Below, piece after piece: positions 23,458-33,314 of a stretch of 64,000 nucleotides of DNA (the first letter of the stretch is position 1; every line of letters begins with the position of its first letter). The stretch lies in contig NZ_JACJST010000019.1 of assembly GCF_014698305.1 (NCBI RefSeq), positions 1 through 64,000 on the forward strand. The letters are read 5' to 3'. The notes under the pieces were generated by a model. It saw nothing but the letters and a program-made list of their open reading frames with translations, had not been told where the DNA came from and ran no database searches. Source of the stretch: Anabaena lutea FACHB-196. Its GTDB lineage: Bacteria; Cyanobacteriota; Cyanobacteriia; Cyanobacteriales; Nostocaceae. Both the position numbers and the translations under genes were made by a program.

Positions 23458-24621
23458 ATGCAAATATATCTAGATTACAGTGCAACTACTCCCACTCGTC
23501 CAGAAGCGATCGCCATCATGCAAGCAGTTCTCTCCCAAGAGTGGGGTAATCCTTCCAGTTTACATGAATGGGGCAACCGTTCAGCCTTGGTTCTGGAACA
23601 GGCAAGAATGCAAGTTGCAGGCTTAATTAACGCCATTCCTGAATCAATTATCTTTACTTCTGGGGGAACGGAAGCAGACAATTTAGCAATGATGGGGGTA
23701 GCGCGATGTTACAGTGTCCCCCAACATATTATTATTTCTAGTGTCGAACATTCTGCCATTTCTGAACCGGCACGAATGTTAGAAAGTTGGGGTTGGGATG
23801 TAACCCGCTTGGGTGTTGATCATCAAGGTAGAGTCAATCCCCTAGATTTAAAAGCAGCTTTGCGTCATAACACGGTTTTAGTCTCCGTCATTTACGGACA
23901 AAGTGAAGTCGGGACGGTACAACCGATTGCAGAATTGGGTAAAATTGCCAAAATACATGGTGCTTTATTTCACACAGATGCAGTCCAAGTTGCCGGACGT
24001 TTACCTATAGATGTGCAGACTTTACCTGTAGATTTACTAAGTCTATCTAGTCATAAACTATATGGTGCTTTGGGTGCAGGGGCGTTGTATGTGCGTCCTG
24101 GTGTGGATTTAATGCCTTTGGTGGGGGGAGGTGGACAAGAAAGAGGAATGCGTTCTGGTACGCAAGCAACACCCGCTATTGCTGCGTTTGGTGTGGCTGC
24201 GGAATTAGCGGCGCAAGAATTGGTGGGGGAAAGGTTAAGATTGATCGGATTGCGCGATCGCTTATTTTCTCTTTTAGCAGATGTGACCGGTTTAGTTCCT
24301 ACGGGTGATTTAATCCACCGTCTTCCTCATCATCTCAGTTTTTATTTAAAATACGCCGACGGGGAAAAAATCAGCGGGAAAACATTGGTACGTCAGCTAA
24401 ACTTGGCGGGGATTGGTATTAGTGCTGGTGCTGCTTGTCATAGTGGAAAATTAAGCCCCAGTCCGATTTTATTAGCAATGGGTTATTCTCAAAAAGCGGC
24501 TTTGTCAGGAATTCGGTTGACATTGGGGAAACAGACAACAGCAGCTGATATTGATTGGACAGCGATGGTGTTGAAACAAGTTTTGCAGAGATTGGTAAAT
24601 GTGGAATTATTAAAGAGTTGA
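23458..24621 (+). CDS. Cysteine desulfurase (NifS/IscS family)
   Basis: A PLP-dependent enzyme that removes sulfur from cysteine for Fe-S cluster and other sulfur pathways. 387 aa. The start MQIYLDYSATTPTRPEA, the GTEADNLAMMG segment, HTDAVQ with the PLP-binding Asp, SSHKLYGALGAGALYV with the Schiff-base Lys, and GAACHSGKLSPSPIL with the active Cys are all present. The Cys loop resembles class I NifS/IscS rather than SufS. No nif or isc genes are adjacent, so a specific pathway is not assigned. The following inverted-repeat element may hold its terminator. Confidence 0.92.
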   Translation: MQIYLDYSATTPTRPEAIAIMQAVLSQEWGNPSSLHEWGNRSALVLEQARMQVAGLINAIPESIIFTSGGTEADNLAMMGVARCYSVPQHIIISSVEHSAISEPARMLESWGWDVTRLGVDHQGRVNPLDLKAALRHNTVLVSVIYGQSEVGTVQPIAELGKIAKIHGALFHTDAVQVAGRLPIDVQTLPVDLLSLSSHKLYGALGAGALYVRPGVDLMPLVGGGGQERGMRSGTQATPAIAAFGVAAELAAQELVGERLRLIGLRDRLFSLLADVTGLVPTGDLIHRLPHHLSFYLKYADGEKISGKTLVRQLNLAGIGISAGAACHSGKLSPSPILLAMGYSQKAALSGIRLTLGKQTTAADIDWTAMVLKQVLQRLVNVELLKS

Positions 24622-24630
24622 AAAATATGA

Positions 24631-25016
24631 TTGTCAGAATCAGGATGTCCAGGATTTAAGGATTTACAGGATTAAATAAATCAACATCTCAATTATTTTC
24701 AGGATAATTATGTATTTATCGTTGTGGTTATTTATAAATAAAAATGGTTGAGATTTTATGAGATAGCAATTTTCATTCAAGTGAGGTACACCGAAGAAAT
24801 AATTAACCGCAGATGGACGCAGATAAACACAGATAACTTTGTACCTCATTAGATTAGGAAACGCTATAATATTAGGACGGTTATAAATTGCATCTACATA
24901 AACAAAACCCACCTGTGTGGGTTAATTTTCTTTACTGAACATAACAATACAAAATTGATAATTATTAATTAAAATCCTGTAAATCCTTAAATCCAGGCTA
25001 TCCTGATTCAGACAAA
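24631..25016. repeat. Element bounded by ~45-bp inverted repeats, family C
   Basis: The left tip (24631-24674; TTGTCAGAATCAGGAT, then TTTAAGGATTTACAGGATT) and right tip (24969-25016) are inverted copies with about five differences. Between them lie a family B element (24762-24868) and a hairpin AACCCAC/GTGGGTT (24906-24923). No transposase is encoded, so it is a non-autonomous or decayed element with another nested inside. It truncates a Uma2-type gene on its right. Confidence 0.7.
24762..24868. repeat. Inverted-repeat miniature element, family B, copy 2
   Basis: Tips ATAGCAATTTTCATTCAAG and GATTAGGAAACGCTATA, inner GAGGTAC/GTACCTC, and a core of CAGATGGACGCAGATAAAC. It is the same family as 9495-9671 without the two small inserts. 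Confidence 0.7.
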
Positions 25017-25144
25017 ATTTATACCTGATTACCTCACAAGCACAGCTAATACCCACACCAAAAGCAGCAATAGAACAGGAAAAACAAAAATTTGAACGTC
25101 TAGCCGCCAAACTGAGAGAATTGAATATTGATCCAGAGACTTGA
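25014..25144 (+). pseudogene. Uma2-like (DUF820) protein, C-terminal fragment
   Basis: The frame ending in TGA at 25142-25144 encodes a tail typical of cyanobacterial Uma2 family proteins: AAIEQEKQKFERLAAKLREL then NIDPET. The nuclease-like domain that should precede it is absent, replaced by the family C repeat element. No start is available. Remnant only. Confidence 0.6.
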
Positions 25145-25159
25145 TCGAATATCTAAATT

Positions 25160-25894
25160 ATGCCAGAACTACCCAAAACGTTAGAAGATGCGATCGCCCA
25201 ATCCCGTGAAGCTGTAAAATCTGCTTTAGCTGATGGCATGACTCGCATTCAAGTTGATTTTCTGTTTCCCGAACTCAAATTTATGCCAGTTGCAGAACAA
25301 TTTCTGCCTGTGTTGGCTGAATATGAATCCCGTCTGAAAGTCTTTTTTGCTGATGCGGGTGCAGCTGCTTTAGCCCGTAGAGATTGGCAAGATGTACCCT
25401 TTAAAATTGAGGATATTGGTACAGGTAGGGCTGCTTCTTTACAAACCAAAATTCAGCCAGAAGATGAAATTTTCCTCTTTATCGCCCCAACTTCCGTAGA
25501 AGTACCGCAATTAGAAAAGCTATGTGAAATAATTGGTACGCGCCCTTTCATCATGTTAAATCCTCGTCTCGAAGATTCGGGTGTCGTCGGTATTGGTTAC
25601 GCTGCTAGAGAAACCCGTCGCCGTTTTATCAGCACCATTGAATCTTGCTATTACCTCCGCCCTGTGGATGACGAAAGCGCCGTTTTGCGTAGCTATCCTG
25701 GACAGTGGGAAGTATGGTTAGAAATTGAAGGCGAATATCAAAAAATTGCCGAATTACCAAAAAGACCCGCAGGTGATGAGTTAGATCTGATTCTCATGAA
25801 GGGACAACCAGTAAACTCCACAGATGGAACACCTGCAAAAAAACCCAGTGTGTTTAAGAGTTTGCAACGTTTTATCAAGGCTTTGAGTAGTTAA
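25160..25894 (+). CDS. DUF1995 family protein
   Basis: A 244-aa soluble protein of the DUF1995 family, conserved in cyanobacteria and chloroplasts; a plant homologue (LPA3) is linked to photosystem II assembly. The conserved opening LPKTLEDAIAQSREAVKSA, the segment RIQVDFLFPELKFMPVAEQ, and a C-terminal part with WEVWLEIEGEYQKIAELP are recognised. No catalytic motif is evident. It starts 15 bases after the Uma2 remnant and is an independent gene. The molecular role in cyanobacteria is unproven. Confidence 0.85.
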   Translation: MPELPKTLEDAIAQSREAVKSALADGMTRIQVDFLFPELKFMPVAEQFLPVLAEYESRLKVFFADAGAAALARRDWQDVPFKIEDIGTGRAASLQTKIQPEDEIFLFIAPTSVEVPQLEKLCEIIGTRPFIMLNPRLEDSGVVGIGYAARETRRRFISTIESCYYLRPVDDESAVLRSYPGQWEVWLEIEGEYQKIAELPKRPAGDELDLILMKGQPVNSTDGTPAKKPSVFKSLQRFIKALSS

Positions 25895-26006
25895 AGGGCG
25901 GAAAATGTAGAGATGTTTGATCAAACGTCTCTACAGTACAGATTTAATCCGTATTCCTACACTATTCCCTGTTCCTTCAACTCAATATGCAATTTATTAT
26001 GCACTA

Positions 26007-26381
26007 CTACTGATTACTGTTTTCGAGGTCTTTAGCACTTCTCTTAGCAGTGTCTGGATACACAGAACTCCATTGTTTTAGAGCTTCGCCAGATTCTTTA
26101 GCAATTCTTTTGGCTCTTTCACCAGCAGCATTTTCTGTTTGACGAGCTTCTTTGTTCCATTCGCCTGTAGTTTTGGGTCTATCAGCATCATCCTGATGTA
26201 CAACTTTGTCTAGTCTTTTGGTTACAGAGTTGCTGCCACGTCCAGATTCAATAGTAGAATCTAAGCTTGTTGCTAGAACTAAAAAACCAACTAAAGCAAC
26301 AGCAAAAAAGCGTTTAATTTCCAAGCTTTGATATATAAACTTAATAGTCTCTAGTGCTTTAGTAAGTAAATTTGCCATCAT
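26007..26381 (-). CDS. Small membrane-anchored hypothetical protein
   Basis: 124 aa. One hydrophobic segment (FFAVALVGFLVLATSL, residues 25-40) follows a basic/amphipathic N-terminus. The rest is hydrophilic and charged (ERAKRIAKESGEALKQW). The soluble part is Arg/Lys/Glu-rich and likely helical or disordered, most probably exposed to periplasm or thylakoid lumen; topology is inferred. It resembles small conserved cyanobacterial proteins of unknown function. Lone gene. Confidence 0.7.
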   Translation of the reverse strand: MMANLLTKALETIKFIYQSLEIKRFFAVALVGFLVLATSLDSTIESGRGSNSVTKRLDKVVHQDDADRPKTTGEWNKEARQTENAAGERAKRIAKESGEALKQWSSVYPDTAKRSAKDLENSNQ

Positions 26382-26679
26382 TTTACTCCATCAATTCAAT
26401 GTAAATAAACTTGTCACTTAGCAGAGCTTTATTGGTTAGCTAATAATCTGAATTAGCAATGATTGAGCAAAATCATATTGGTTTGATCACCAATTTAGCC
26501 GCCACTACCACAATTCAAAATTAGCAATAAAAAGCTAGTTGTTCATCTAACAAAAGTTATAAACAATTTATAGACTAAGGAATAGACGAAGGAAGTTTTT
26601 TAATCCTGCTTCATATAGTAATCCCCATCTGCCGCAATCAATAGGAGGCTAGATGAAAACCGCTGTCTTAAGAAAGATG

Positions 26680-29535
26680 TTAATTCCCTTGCAATGGTGC
26701 GTTTAATGTTTTTTCAATGCGATCGCGCGTTTCTAATACGAAAGCTTTGGTATATTCATCTTCAGAATTCACTCCTCTAAGTTTGCTATTCAATTGTTGG
26801 AGTTTATACCAAGCTAAAGTCCGAGCATCTTCTGGTACACCTTCTTTCCGCAACACCATAGCCATCAACAGATTCAGGTATTGCCGTTGTAAACCCCGCC
26901 GCAAACTAGAAATTTTTAATTTACCTTTGGGTTGTAAAACTTCCGTCCAAATTCCATTTTGCAAAGTATCGAATAACTCAGGTAAAGTCAATGATTGCCC
27001 AGCTTTACTTTTCAATTCCATATCCTTGAGACGAGAAAGGCGATCACCTGAAAGTAAATCCCCTAACACAGCACTCTGAACAAACAACACCAAATCATGA
27101 ATTGGATAATCTAAACGTCCTGTCTTGGGAGTAATACCCCAATGTCGCCATCGAGAAGGTGCTAATTTATTCAGCAATTCTGGGGAAAAATTGAGCGCAT
27201 CCTCAGCAAAAACATACTTTTGCAGCGTTGCTAATGCCTGCCTTTGTTGTTCTACTGGAACGGCGACAAACGGCAATTTTCCTTTCCCTTCACTGGGATG
27301 AACTCGGTAAAAAGACTGTCCACCAATGTATTTACTAGTATAAAATAGCTGCTGTAAATAATTACCTAATACAGTTTCAAAGCGATCGCTTAAATCGCTA
27401 TAACTTTCTCCAGCCATTGGATAACCCTGATTTAAACGTTGCCACATCAGACGGGAATTATCCAACTGCCATTGAGAATAAACCAGCACATTGCCGCTAT
27501 TATCCCAAGCCGCCGAAGTCGGATCAATATCAGATGTATCCTCATCAGGAGAATAACTCAACTCTGGTTTTACTGATTGTTCAGCAATTTTATCTAAAAA
27601 TGGTTTTTCCGCAATGGGAGTTTTCGCGTCAGAGGGACTGTAGCCATACTGAATTGCCCAATCATCATAAGTTCCCACCATACTGGGAAAATAATCTCCC
27701 TGCTGCGTACCCTGGGGGGCAATATTGGGGGGAATATAATCCATTACCGAGGATGTCAAGCCTTTGCTACGGCTAATTTCTAGATTATTCATCTCCTCTG
27801 GTGGTAAGAGAGTACTGCCACGAAAATTGTGCCGCAAACCTAAAGTATGACCAACTTCATGAGCAATAATTAAACGTAAATATTGATGAATATAATCTTG
27901 CACCTGCTCTTTGGTCGGAGTAATATTTGGCAACAGTGACATTGCCAGCGAACCAAAAGCAAATTGGTTAGCAGATTCTATTCCGTAGCATAAATCATAC
28001 TCTCCTGCTAGTTTGGATAAATTACCTAATAATCCTTTAGCCGTTTTATCACCTTTGTTACAAAGCAGACGATTTTGCATCAATGCTGATAAGGAAGTAC
28101 GAGTTTGTGTTTGGTTGGGTAAAACAATTTGACGATAATCCTTTTTTAATACCCGGACAAAACTTGCATCTACCAGAATATCTGCATCTAAAATTTCTCC
28201 AGTCAAAGGATTACTACGAGATGGTCCCATCGCAAAATATCCATCTACAGTATTAATCCAGCGGATTGTATTGTAACGAATATCGGCTGCGTCCCATGTG
28301 GCATTATCTGGCATTTGTCGGACTTCGATTGCATCCTTAAATCCCGCTTTTAAAAAGGCTTGATTCCACATCAAGACACCTTCTTTAATCGCACTCCGGT
28401 ATTCCAAAGGTACAGCATTATCAATCCAGAAAACTATCGGTTTTTTGGGTGGAGAAATTGCTGCTTGGGGATCTTGTTTTTCTAAATTCCAGCGATTAAT
28501 ATAACGCACGAAAGGATCATTACGATCATCTGTGGATAAATCTTGATAAGCCGTGAGGAAATAACCGACTCTATCGTCTGCTAACCGGGGTTGATAATTA
28601 TTTTTAGGTAATTCCGAAAGACTGTAATGAACTCGCAGAGTAAAGCCCCGACTATCAGGTAGCACACTAAAATTCTGGTTTTGATTATTGCCACTTTTAC
28701 CACTGCTAGAGAAATTGAAAACCGATTCAATTTCCACATTTCCTGGAAAAACTTTAGCATTTCCAAAATAGTTTTGGTCAGGACTAGCAGCCAATTCTAA
28801 ACCCGCAGATAATCCCGCTAAATCTGTCAGCAGCAAGTCACCTAAATCAATGAGAACGGTTTTGCGTTCTGGATTAATACTTTTAATTGGGATAGTATAT
28901 AGAATAGAGTCACTAAAAGACCGGGAGAGCGATCGCGCTTGGGGGTCTCCTTCACGGGTACGAAAATTAACATTACGGACGATAAATTGTAAGTTATTAT
29001 CTACTCGTTGGAAATAAAATAAAAAATCTTGTAATGGCATCCCACTGTAAATACCTCTTTCACCAATACCAGATTCCAAGGTGGCTGTAGCTAAGAAGTT
29101 TTTCTGTAGTTGCTCTGGTTTAATCTCTAAATATATTTTATTTTTCTCTTTTTGACGATAAAGAGTAAACATCCCTTCTAGTTTTTCAGCATCTTTTACT
29201 AGTTCATTAAATTGCTCTAATTCGTCCGGTTTAGCGGGTTTAGTGGTAGGGTTAGGCTTTTTCGTCGGCTGATTAGGAGTTTTAGCAATTTGTAAAAATG
29301 GTTGCTGTCTGGCTTTATGTGGATCTTGCACTACCCACATAAAAGGTTGTTTTTTTACTTGTTTATTATGATCAATCACCCATACTTTTGATGTTGGTAA
29401 TGTGTTCTCAGCCACTTTTACCCCTGCTTCAGTTCCTAGTTTGAGTCGATTGATTGGTAGTGACTTAGCGCCAGCAGTTCCCATTCCTAAAAACAAACTG
29501 TGTAACAAAACGATATAAAAGGTTAATTTGTTCAT
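26680..29535 (-). CDS. Zinc-dependent metalloprotease (DUF5117/DUF5118 type)
   Basis: A secreted 951-aa metallopeptidase. An N-terminal signal peptide covers residues ~1-23. A proline/threonine/lysine-rich linker (NQPTKKPNPTTKPAKP) is at about 88-103. Two conserved beta-type regions follow, then a metzincin-like catalytic site HEVGHTLGLRHNFRGS in the middle, followed by SSVMDYIPPN with the Met-turn. This architecture matches the large zinc-dependent metalloproteases widespread in Bacteroidetes and cyanobacteria; substrates are unknown. Single gene with a repeat-filled upstream region. Confidence 0.88.
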   Translation of the reverse strand: MNKLTFYIVLLHSLFLGMGTAGAKSLPINRLKLGTEAGVKVAENTLPTSKVWVIDHNKQVKKQPFMWVVQDPHKARQQPFLQIAKTPNQPTKKPNPTTKPAKPDELEQFNELVKDAEKLEGMFTLYRQKEKNKIYLEIKPEQLQKNFLATATLESGIGERGIYSGMPLQDFLFYFQRVDNNLQFIVRNVNFRTREGDPQARSLSRSFSDSILYTIPIKSINPERKTVLIDLGDLLLTDLAGLSAGLELAASPDQNYFGNAKVFPGNVEIESVFNFSSSGKSGNNQNQNFSVLPDSRGFTLRVHYSLSELPKNNYQPRLADDRVGYFLTAYQDLSTDDRNDPFVRYINRWNLEKQDPQAAISPPKKPIVFWIDNAVPLEYRSAIKEGVLMWNQAFLKAGFKDAIEVRQMPDNATWDAADIRYNTIRWINTVDGYFAMGPSRSNPLTGEILDADILVDASFVRVLKKDYRQIVLPNQTQTRTSLSALMQNRLLCNKGDKTAKGLLGNLSKLAGEYDLCYGIESANQFAFGSLAMSLLPNITPTKEQVQDYIHQYLRLIIAHEVGHTLGLRHNFRGSTLLPPEEMNNLEISRSKGLTSSVMDYIPPNIAPQGTQQGDYFPSMVGTYDDWAIQYGYSPSDAKTPIAEKPFLDKIAEQSVKPELSYSPDEDTSDIDPTSAAWDNSGNVLVYSQWQLDNSRLMWQRLNQGYPMAGESYSDLSDRFETVLGNYLQQLFYTSKYIGGQSFYRVHPSEGKGKLPFVAVPVEQQRQALATLQKYVFAEDALNFSPELLNKLAPSRWRHWGITPKTGRLDYPIHDLVLFVQSAVLGDLLSGDRLSRLKDMELKSKAGQSLTLPELFDTLQNGIWTEVLQPKGKLKISSLRRGLQRQYLNLLMAMVLRKEGVPEDARTLAWYKLQQLNSKLRGVNSEDEYTKAFVLETRDRIEKTLNAPLQGN

Positions 29536-29604
29536 TCTTTGCCACCCTAATAAGTCAGTATTCCTGGTTAACTTGCTATTGTCCTAAAACTCAGGAAGTT
29601 TTCA

Positions 29605-29756
29605 CTTAGGGACTTCCAATTAAAAAAATCCCCAATTTGTAGGGTGGGTTACGCTGCGCTAACCCACCATTACTATCCCCTAAATTTATGGTGGGTTACG
29701 GACTACCTAACCCACCCTACGATTTTTGGGTAATTTATTTTTTGGTGTTCCCTTAG
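29605..29756. repeat. Inverted-repeat element, family E, copy 1
   Basis: The right tip (33 bases ending GGTGTTCCCTTAG) is identical, inverted, to 53309-53341. The left tip CTTAGGGACTTCCAATT is a weaker inverted match. The interior holds two nested TAGGGTGGGTTACG/CGTAACCCACCC palindromes. No coding capacity. Confidence 0.65.
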
Positions 29757-29910
29757 CCAATAGTTGAATTTCCGAATACTGGTTATACATCAATTTAATA
29801 TACACTCAAAAACACAACAGAAAATAAATAAAAACCCTAATACTCATATACAATAATATTTAAATAAGCACCTACTTTATAAAAATTGCCCAGCCAAAAT
29901 CCCAATTTTC

Positions 29911-30591
29911 ATGAGCAACGATACCCAACTTAGCCTTTTTAACGAATCAAGCTTTAACCAAAAAGATCTCATTCCCACAGATTCTAAAATTCCCATTCCT
30001 GCCGAAACTTATCCCCAAATGGCAGATTTGGCACAGCATTGTCAGATCTGTCAACGTTGTGAATTGGGGAAAACTCGCACTCATGCTGTAGTGGGACGTG
30101 GCAACTTGCAAGCTACAATCATGATTATTGGGGAAGCACCGGGGCAACAAGAAGATGAAACCGGTTTACCATTTGTGGGTAAATCAGGGCAATTACTAGA
30201 TAAAATTTTGGCATCTGTAGAATTAAATCCAGATAACGACGTATATATTTGTAATATTGTCAAATGCCGTCCACCAGAAAATCGAGTTCCCACACTTGAT
30301 GAAATGGCGGCTTGTAAGCCTTATTTATTAGAACAAATTCGTCTGGTTAACCCGAAAATTATCTTATTAACAGGTGCAACTGCTGTCAAAGGCATTACAG
30401 GAAGTAAGCAGGGAATTACGAAAATTCGTGGACAATGGCTGGAGTGGGAAGGGCGTTTATGTATGCCGATTTTCCATCCTTCCTACTTGTTGCGTAATCC
30501 TTCTAAAGACAAGGGTTCTCCTAAATGGTTGATGTGGCAGGATATACAGGCAGTGCGGTCGAAGTTTGATGAAATCCGAAATCACGGCTGA
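29911..30591 (+). CDS. Uracil-DNA glycosylase, family 4 (Fe-S type)
   Basis: Removes uracil from DNA in base-excision repair. 226 aa. Cysteines CQICQRCELGKTRT and, later, CNIVKCRPPENR with others would bind the 4Fe-4S cluster. Motif A is GEAPGQQEDETGLPFVG and motif B HPSYLLRNPS. The length fits the family, with an ~30-residue N-terminal extension. Cytoplasmic; single gene. A weak ribosome site precedes the ATG. Confidence 0.93.
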   Translation: MSNDTQLSLFNESSFNQKDLIPTDSKIPIPAETYPQMADLAQHCQICQRCELGKTRTHAVVGRGNLQATIMIIGEAPGQQEDETGLPFVGKSGQLLDKILASVELNPDNDVYICNIVKCRPPENRVPTLDEMAACKPYLLEQIRLVNPKIILLTGATAVKGITGSKQGITKIRGQWLEWEGRLCMPIFHPSYLLRNPSKDKGSPKWLMWQDIQAVRSKFDEIRNHG

Positions 30592-30611
30592 TGGAACTGA
30601 AGTCTATGAAT

Positions 30612-31202
30612 TTATCGCCTTCGCACAGTTCCGGCTTGACAATCGCGTAACCAAAGTTTAACACCTTGAGCGATCGCACCGTTACTACTATCTTTTGCTG
30701 GTGCAATAGTTGATTTGGCTGGATAAGCAGCAGTTTGAGTCAACATCATGACCACATTCCAACCATTTTTAGTTTTCGTTAAAAACAGTCTGTGAAATTG
30801 TTGCAACTCTATCGCTTTCTTACTTATATACTGTCGTTCCAAGGTAGTAAAGAAAACCTGTTCAACTCCCTCTGATTCATACTTGACGGCATCAATACCA
30901 GGATTTAAAGGTAGAGATTGAAACTCCGGTTTACCTGCTGCCACAATATAAGGAAAAATATCTACACTTCGTCCCAGACGACGGGCGCGTTGGGTGGTAC
31001 GGTTTGCATAACTTGGTAAATCACGCAATAGCTGAGTAGTTATTGTTTCTAAACTTTGCTCAGAACAGGAAAAACCGGTTTTTTCATTTTCCCCCTGGCT
31101 GCTATCTGGGGTGAGAGTTTTGGAAAATGCAGGATAATGAAGGCTATTAGAAATTAAAAGCCAGCAGCCAGAAGTTACAAGCCAGCTGATTCCTGCTTTC
31201 AT
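30612..31202 (-). CDS. Secreted hypothetical protein downstream of pyrF
   Basis: 196 aa with a signal peptide (residues 1-28, [19 protein letters not shown]...FSK). The mature domain is mixed alpha/beta with two cysteines (FSCSEQSLE and LRDCQAG), likely a disulfide. It resembles conserved cyanobacterial exported proteins of unknown function. Its ATG overlaps the pyrF stop by four bases, so it is co-transcribed with pyrF and perhaps tyrS; the grouping gives no functional clue. Confidence 0.75.
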   Translation of the reverse strand: MKAGISWLVTSGCWLLISNSLHYPAFSKTLTPDSSQGENEKTGFSCSEQSLETITTQLLRDLPSYANRTTQRARRLGRSVDIFPYIVAAGKPEFQSLPLNPGIDAVKYESEGVEQVFFTTLERQYISKKAIELQQFHRLFLTKTKNGWNVVMMLTQTAAYPAKSTIAPAKDSSNGAIAQGVKLWLRDCQAGTVRRR

Positions 31203-31918
31203 GAGAGTGTTTTGATTTCTTCAACAATCTGATTCCAAGCTAGTTCAGGTTCAGCCGCAGCAGTAATGGGACGACCAATAACTAGATAATCTGCACCTGC
31301 AAGTATAGCTTGAGAGGGGGAGAGCGATCGCTTTTGATCTGCTTTCTCAGCCCAAGTTGGCCGGACACCTGGACAAACTAGTAAAAAGTCATTTCCACAA
31401 CTTTCTCGTAATTGTCCCACTTCTTGGGCAGAACACACAGCCCCATCTAAACCAGATTCTTGAGCTAAAAGCGCCATTTGTAAAGCAAATTCCGGCAATT
31501 CTAAAGGAATTTTCAAATCAAACGCCAACTGTCTTGTAGAAATGCTGGTTAACAAAGTAATAGCGATTAACTTTGGTGGTTTAGTCCCCGCTTTTTCTGC
31601 TCCTACTTGCACTGCTTCCACCGCAGCTTTGAGAGCATCTTTACCATTAGTAGAGTGAATTGTCAATAAATCCACGCCATAACTAGCCGCAGCACGACAA
31701 GCACCCGCAACGGTGTTGGGGATATCGTGAAACTTCAAATCTAGAAAAATCCGCTTTTGGCGTGATTTGAGAATTTCCAGAATCCTTGGACCAGTGCTGG
31801 TAAACAACTCCAAACCAACTTTCCAGAAAGTGACTTGAGGAAGTTTATCAACAAAAGCGATCGCACTTTCTAAATCGGGTACATCTAAAGCGACAATAAC
31901 TCTTTCGTTTGCGTTCAT
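31199..31918 (-). CDS. pyrF: Orotidine-5'-phosphate decarboxylase
   Basis: Catalyses the last step of UMP synthesis. 239 aa, normal length. Signatures: [29 protein letters not shown], and the catalytic [11 protein letters not shown] with the Lys/Asp pair; [10 protein letters not shown] near the C-terminus contains the phosphate-binding Arg. It lies 30 bases downstream of tyrS on the same strand and overlaps the next gene, so a three-gene operon is likely. Confidence 0.96.
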   Translation of the reverse strand: MNANERVIVALDVPDLESAIAFVDKLPQVTFWKVGLELFTSTGPRILEILKSRQKRIFLDLKFHDIPNTVAGACRAAASYGVDLLTIHSTNGKDALKAAVEAVQVGAEKAGTKPPKLIAITLLTSISTRQLAFDLKIPLELPEFALQMALLAQESGLDGAVCSAQEVGQLRESCGNDFLLVCPGVRPTWAEKADQKRSLSPSQAILAGADYLVIGRPITAAAEPELAWNQIVEEIKTLS

Positions 31919-31947
31919 CTGCGTTTATCTGCGTTTCATTAACTTAA

Positions 31948-33231
31948 TCATGGTACAAGACGAACAAAATTCTTTTTACCAACTTGCAGAACCTTACCGT
32001 ATAAATCCCCAGGTTCGGCAAAAGTCGTATCCACATCAGTCACCTTATCACCATCTAATCGCACACCACCCTCTTGAATTTTCCGTTTACCTTCTGCGGT
32101 ACTTTTACACAAACCAGTAACACCGAGAAGATAAGCTAATTTAACCGGAAACTGGGCTATAGCAGCCAGAGAAAATTCGGGAACAGCACCTTCCTTCCCA
32201 CCGCTTTTTGCCGCCTCTTTCGCCTCATTAGCTGCTTGTTCGCCGTGATACTGACGGACAATTTCCCAAGCGAGAAATTCTTGGCGATCGCGCGGGTTTT
32301 CTGGCAGACTATCCAAAGGTAAATCTGTCAGCAACTCAAAATACTGTGACAGTAAATTATCTGGCACACCTTGCAACTTCTGATACTTTTGGGAAGGATG
32401 TTCTCCCAAAGCAACATAATTACCTAAAGACTTAGACATCTTTTGTACACCATCAGTACCAATCAAAATTGGCAGCAGTAGCCCAAACTGAGGCTTTAGA
32501 CCAAAATGGCGTTGTAAATCTCGCCCCACAGCAATGTTAAACTTTTGGTCAGTTCCGCCCAACTCCACGTCAGCATCAACAGCCACAGAATCATAACCCT
32601 GCATTAATGGATACAGGAACTCATGAAGGAAAATTGGATTCTCCTTTTTATAACGTTCCGAAAAACCTTCCTTGGCTAACATCTGCCCAACAGTCATAGT
32701 CGAGAGCAACTCCAAAATTTTCCCCAAATCTAGACGGGAAAGCCATTCCGAGTTATAACGCACCTCCAACCTGCCAGGTGTGTCAAAATCTAAAATAGGA
32801 CGCACTTGGTCAAGATAAGTTTGGGCATTTTGTGCTACATCAGCTTCAGTCAGTTGACGACGCACATCAGATTTGCCAGTAGGATCACCAATACGTGCCG
32901 TAAAATCTCCAATAATCAGAACCGCTGTATGACCAGCATCTTGAAAAGCTCGTAGTTTGCGTACTGGTATACTATGACCAAGATGAATATCCGCACCCGT
33001 AGGATCAATACCCAGCTTGACTCTTAAAGGACGATTCGCATTTGCTAAACGCTGTTCTAGACTTTCAGTTTCAGTATCATGATGGGGTTCCGGAAAAATT
33101 TCTGCCACACCACGATGCAGCCAAGAGAAATCTTGAGCCATACTAGGGAATTCACTATTAACTACACTTTGCACTTTAGAAATTAGGTTAGTTATGTTCA
33201 CTGGCAAATTATCCGTTTTCTGCGCTGCCAA
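31948..33231 (-). CDS. tyrS: Tyrosyl-tRNA synthetase
   Basis: Charges tRNA-Tyr. The 427-aa product has the class I signatures HLGHS at 83-87 (HIGH box) and QKMSKSLGN (KMSKS box), and a C-terminal S4-like RNA-binding domain ([16 protein letters not shown]). The KMSKS form places it in the TyrZ-like branch. The first 30 residues are poorly conserved, so translation might start at Met31 ([11 protein letters not shown]). Confidence 0.96.
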   Translation of the reverse strand: MAAQKTDNLPVNITNLISKVQSVVNSEFPSMAQDFSWLHRGVAEIFPEPHHDTETESLEQRLANANRPLRVKLGIDPTGADIHLGHSIPVRKLRAFQDAGHTAVLIIGDFTARIGDPTGKSDVRRQLTEADVAQNAQTYLDQVRPILDFDTPGRLEVRYNSEWLSRLDLGKILELLSTMTVGQMLAKEGFSERYKKENPIFLHEFLYPLMQGYDSVAVDADVELGGTDQKFNIAVGRDLQRHFGLKPQFGLLLPILIGTDGVQKMSKSLGNYVALGEHPSQKYQKLQGVPDNLLSQYFELLTDLPLDSLPENPRDRQEFLAWEIVRQYHGEQAANEAKEAAKSGGKEGAVPEFSLAAIAQFPVKLAYLLGVTGLCKSTAEGKRKIQEGGVRLDGDKVTDVDTTFAEPGDLYGKVLQVGKKNFVRLVP

Positions 33232-33314
33232 ACTACTATAATTGCAAAAAATTAGCCGTCTGATTTCATTGAATGAATTACATTTAAATTTACAAGTGAG
33301 GAAGTGAGATCGCC

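Noticed and set aside
26382-26679. Possible small gene or RNA upstream of the metalloprotease 3' end
   Set aside because: No frame of good composition and no stable hairpin with T tract was found in these 298 bases.
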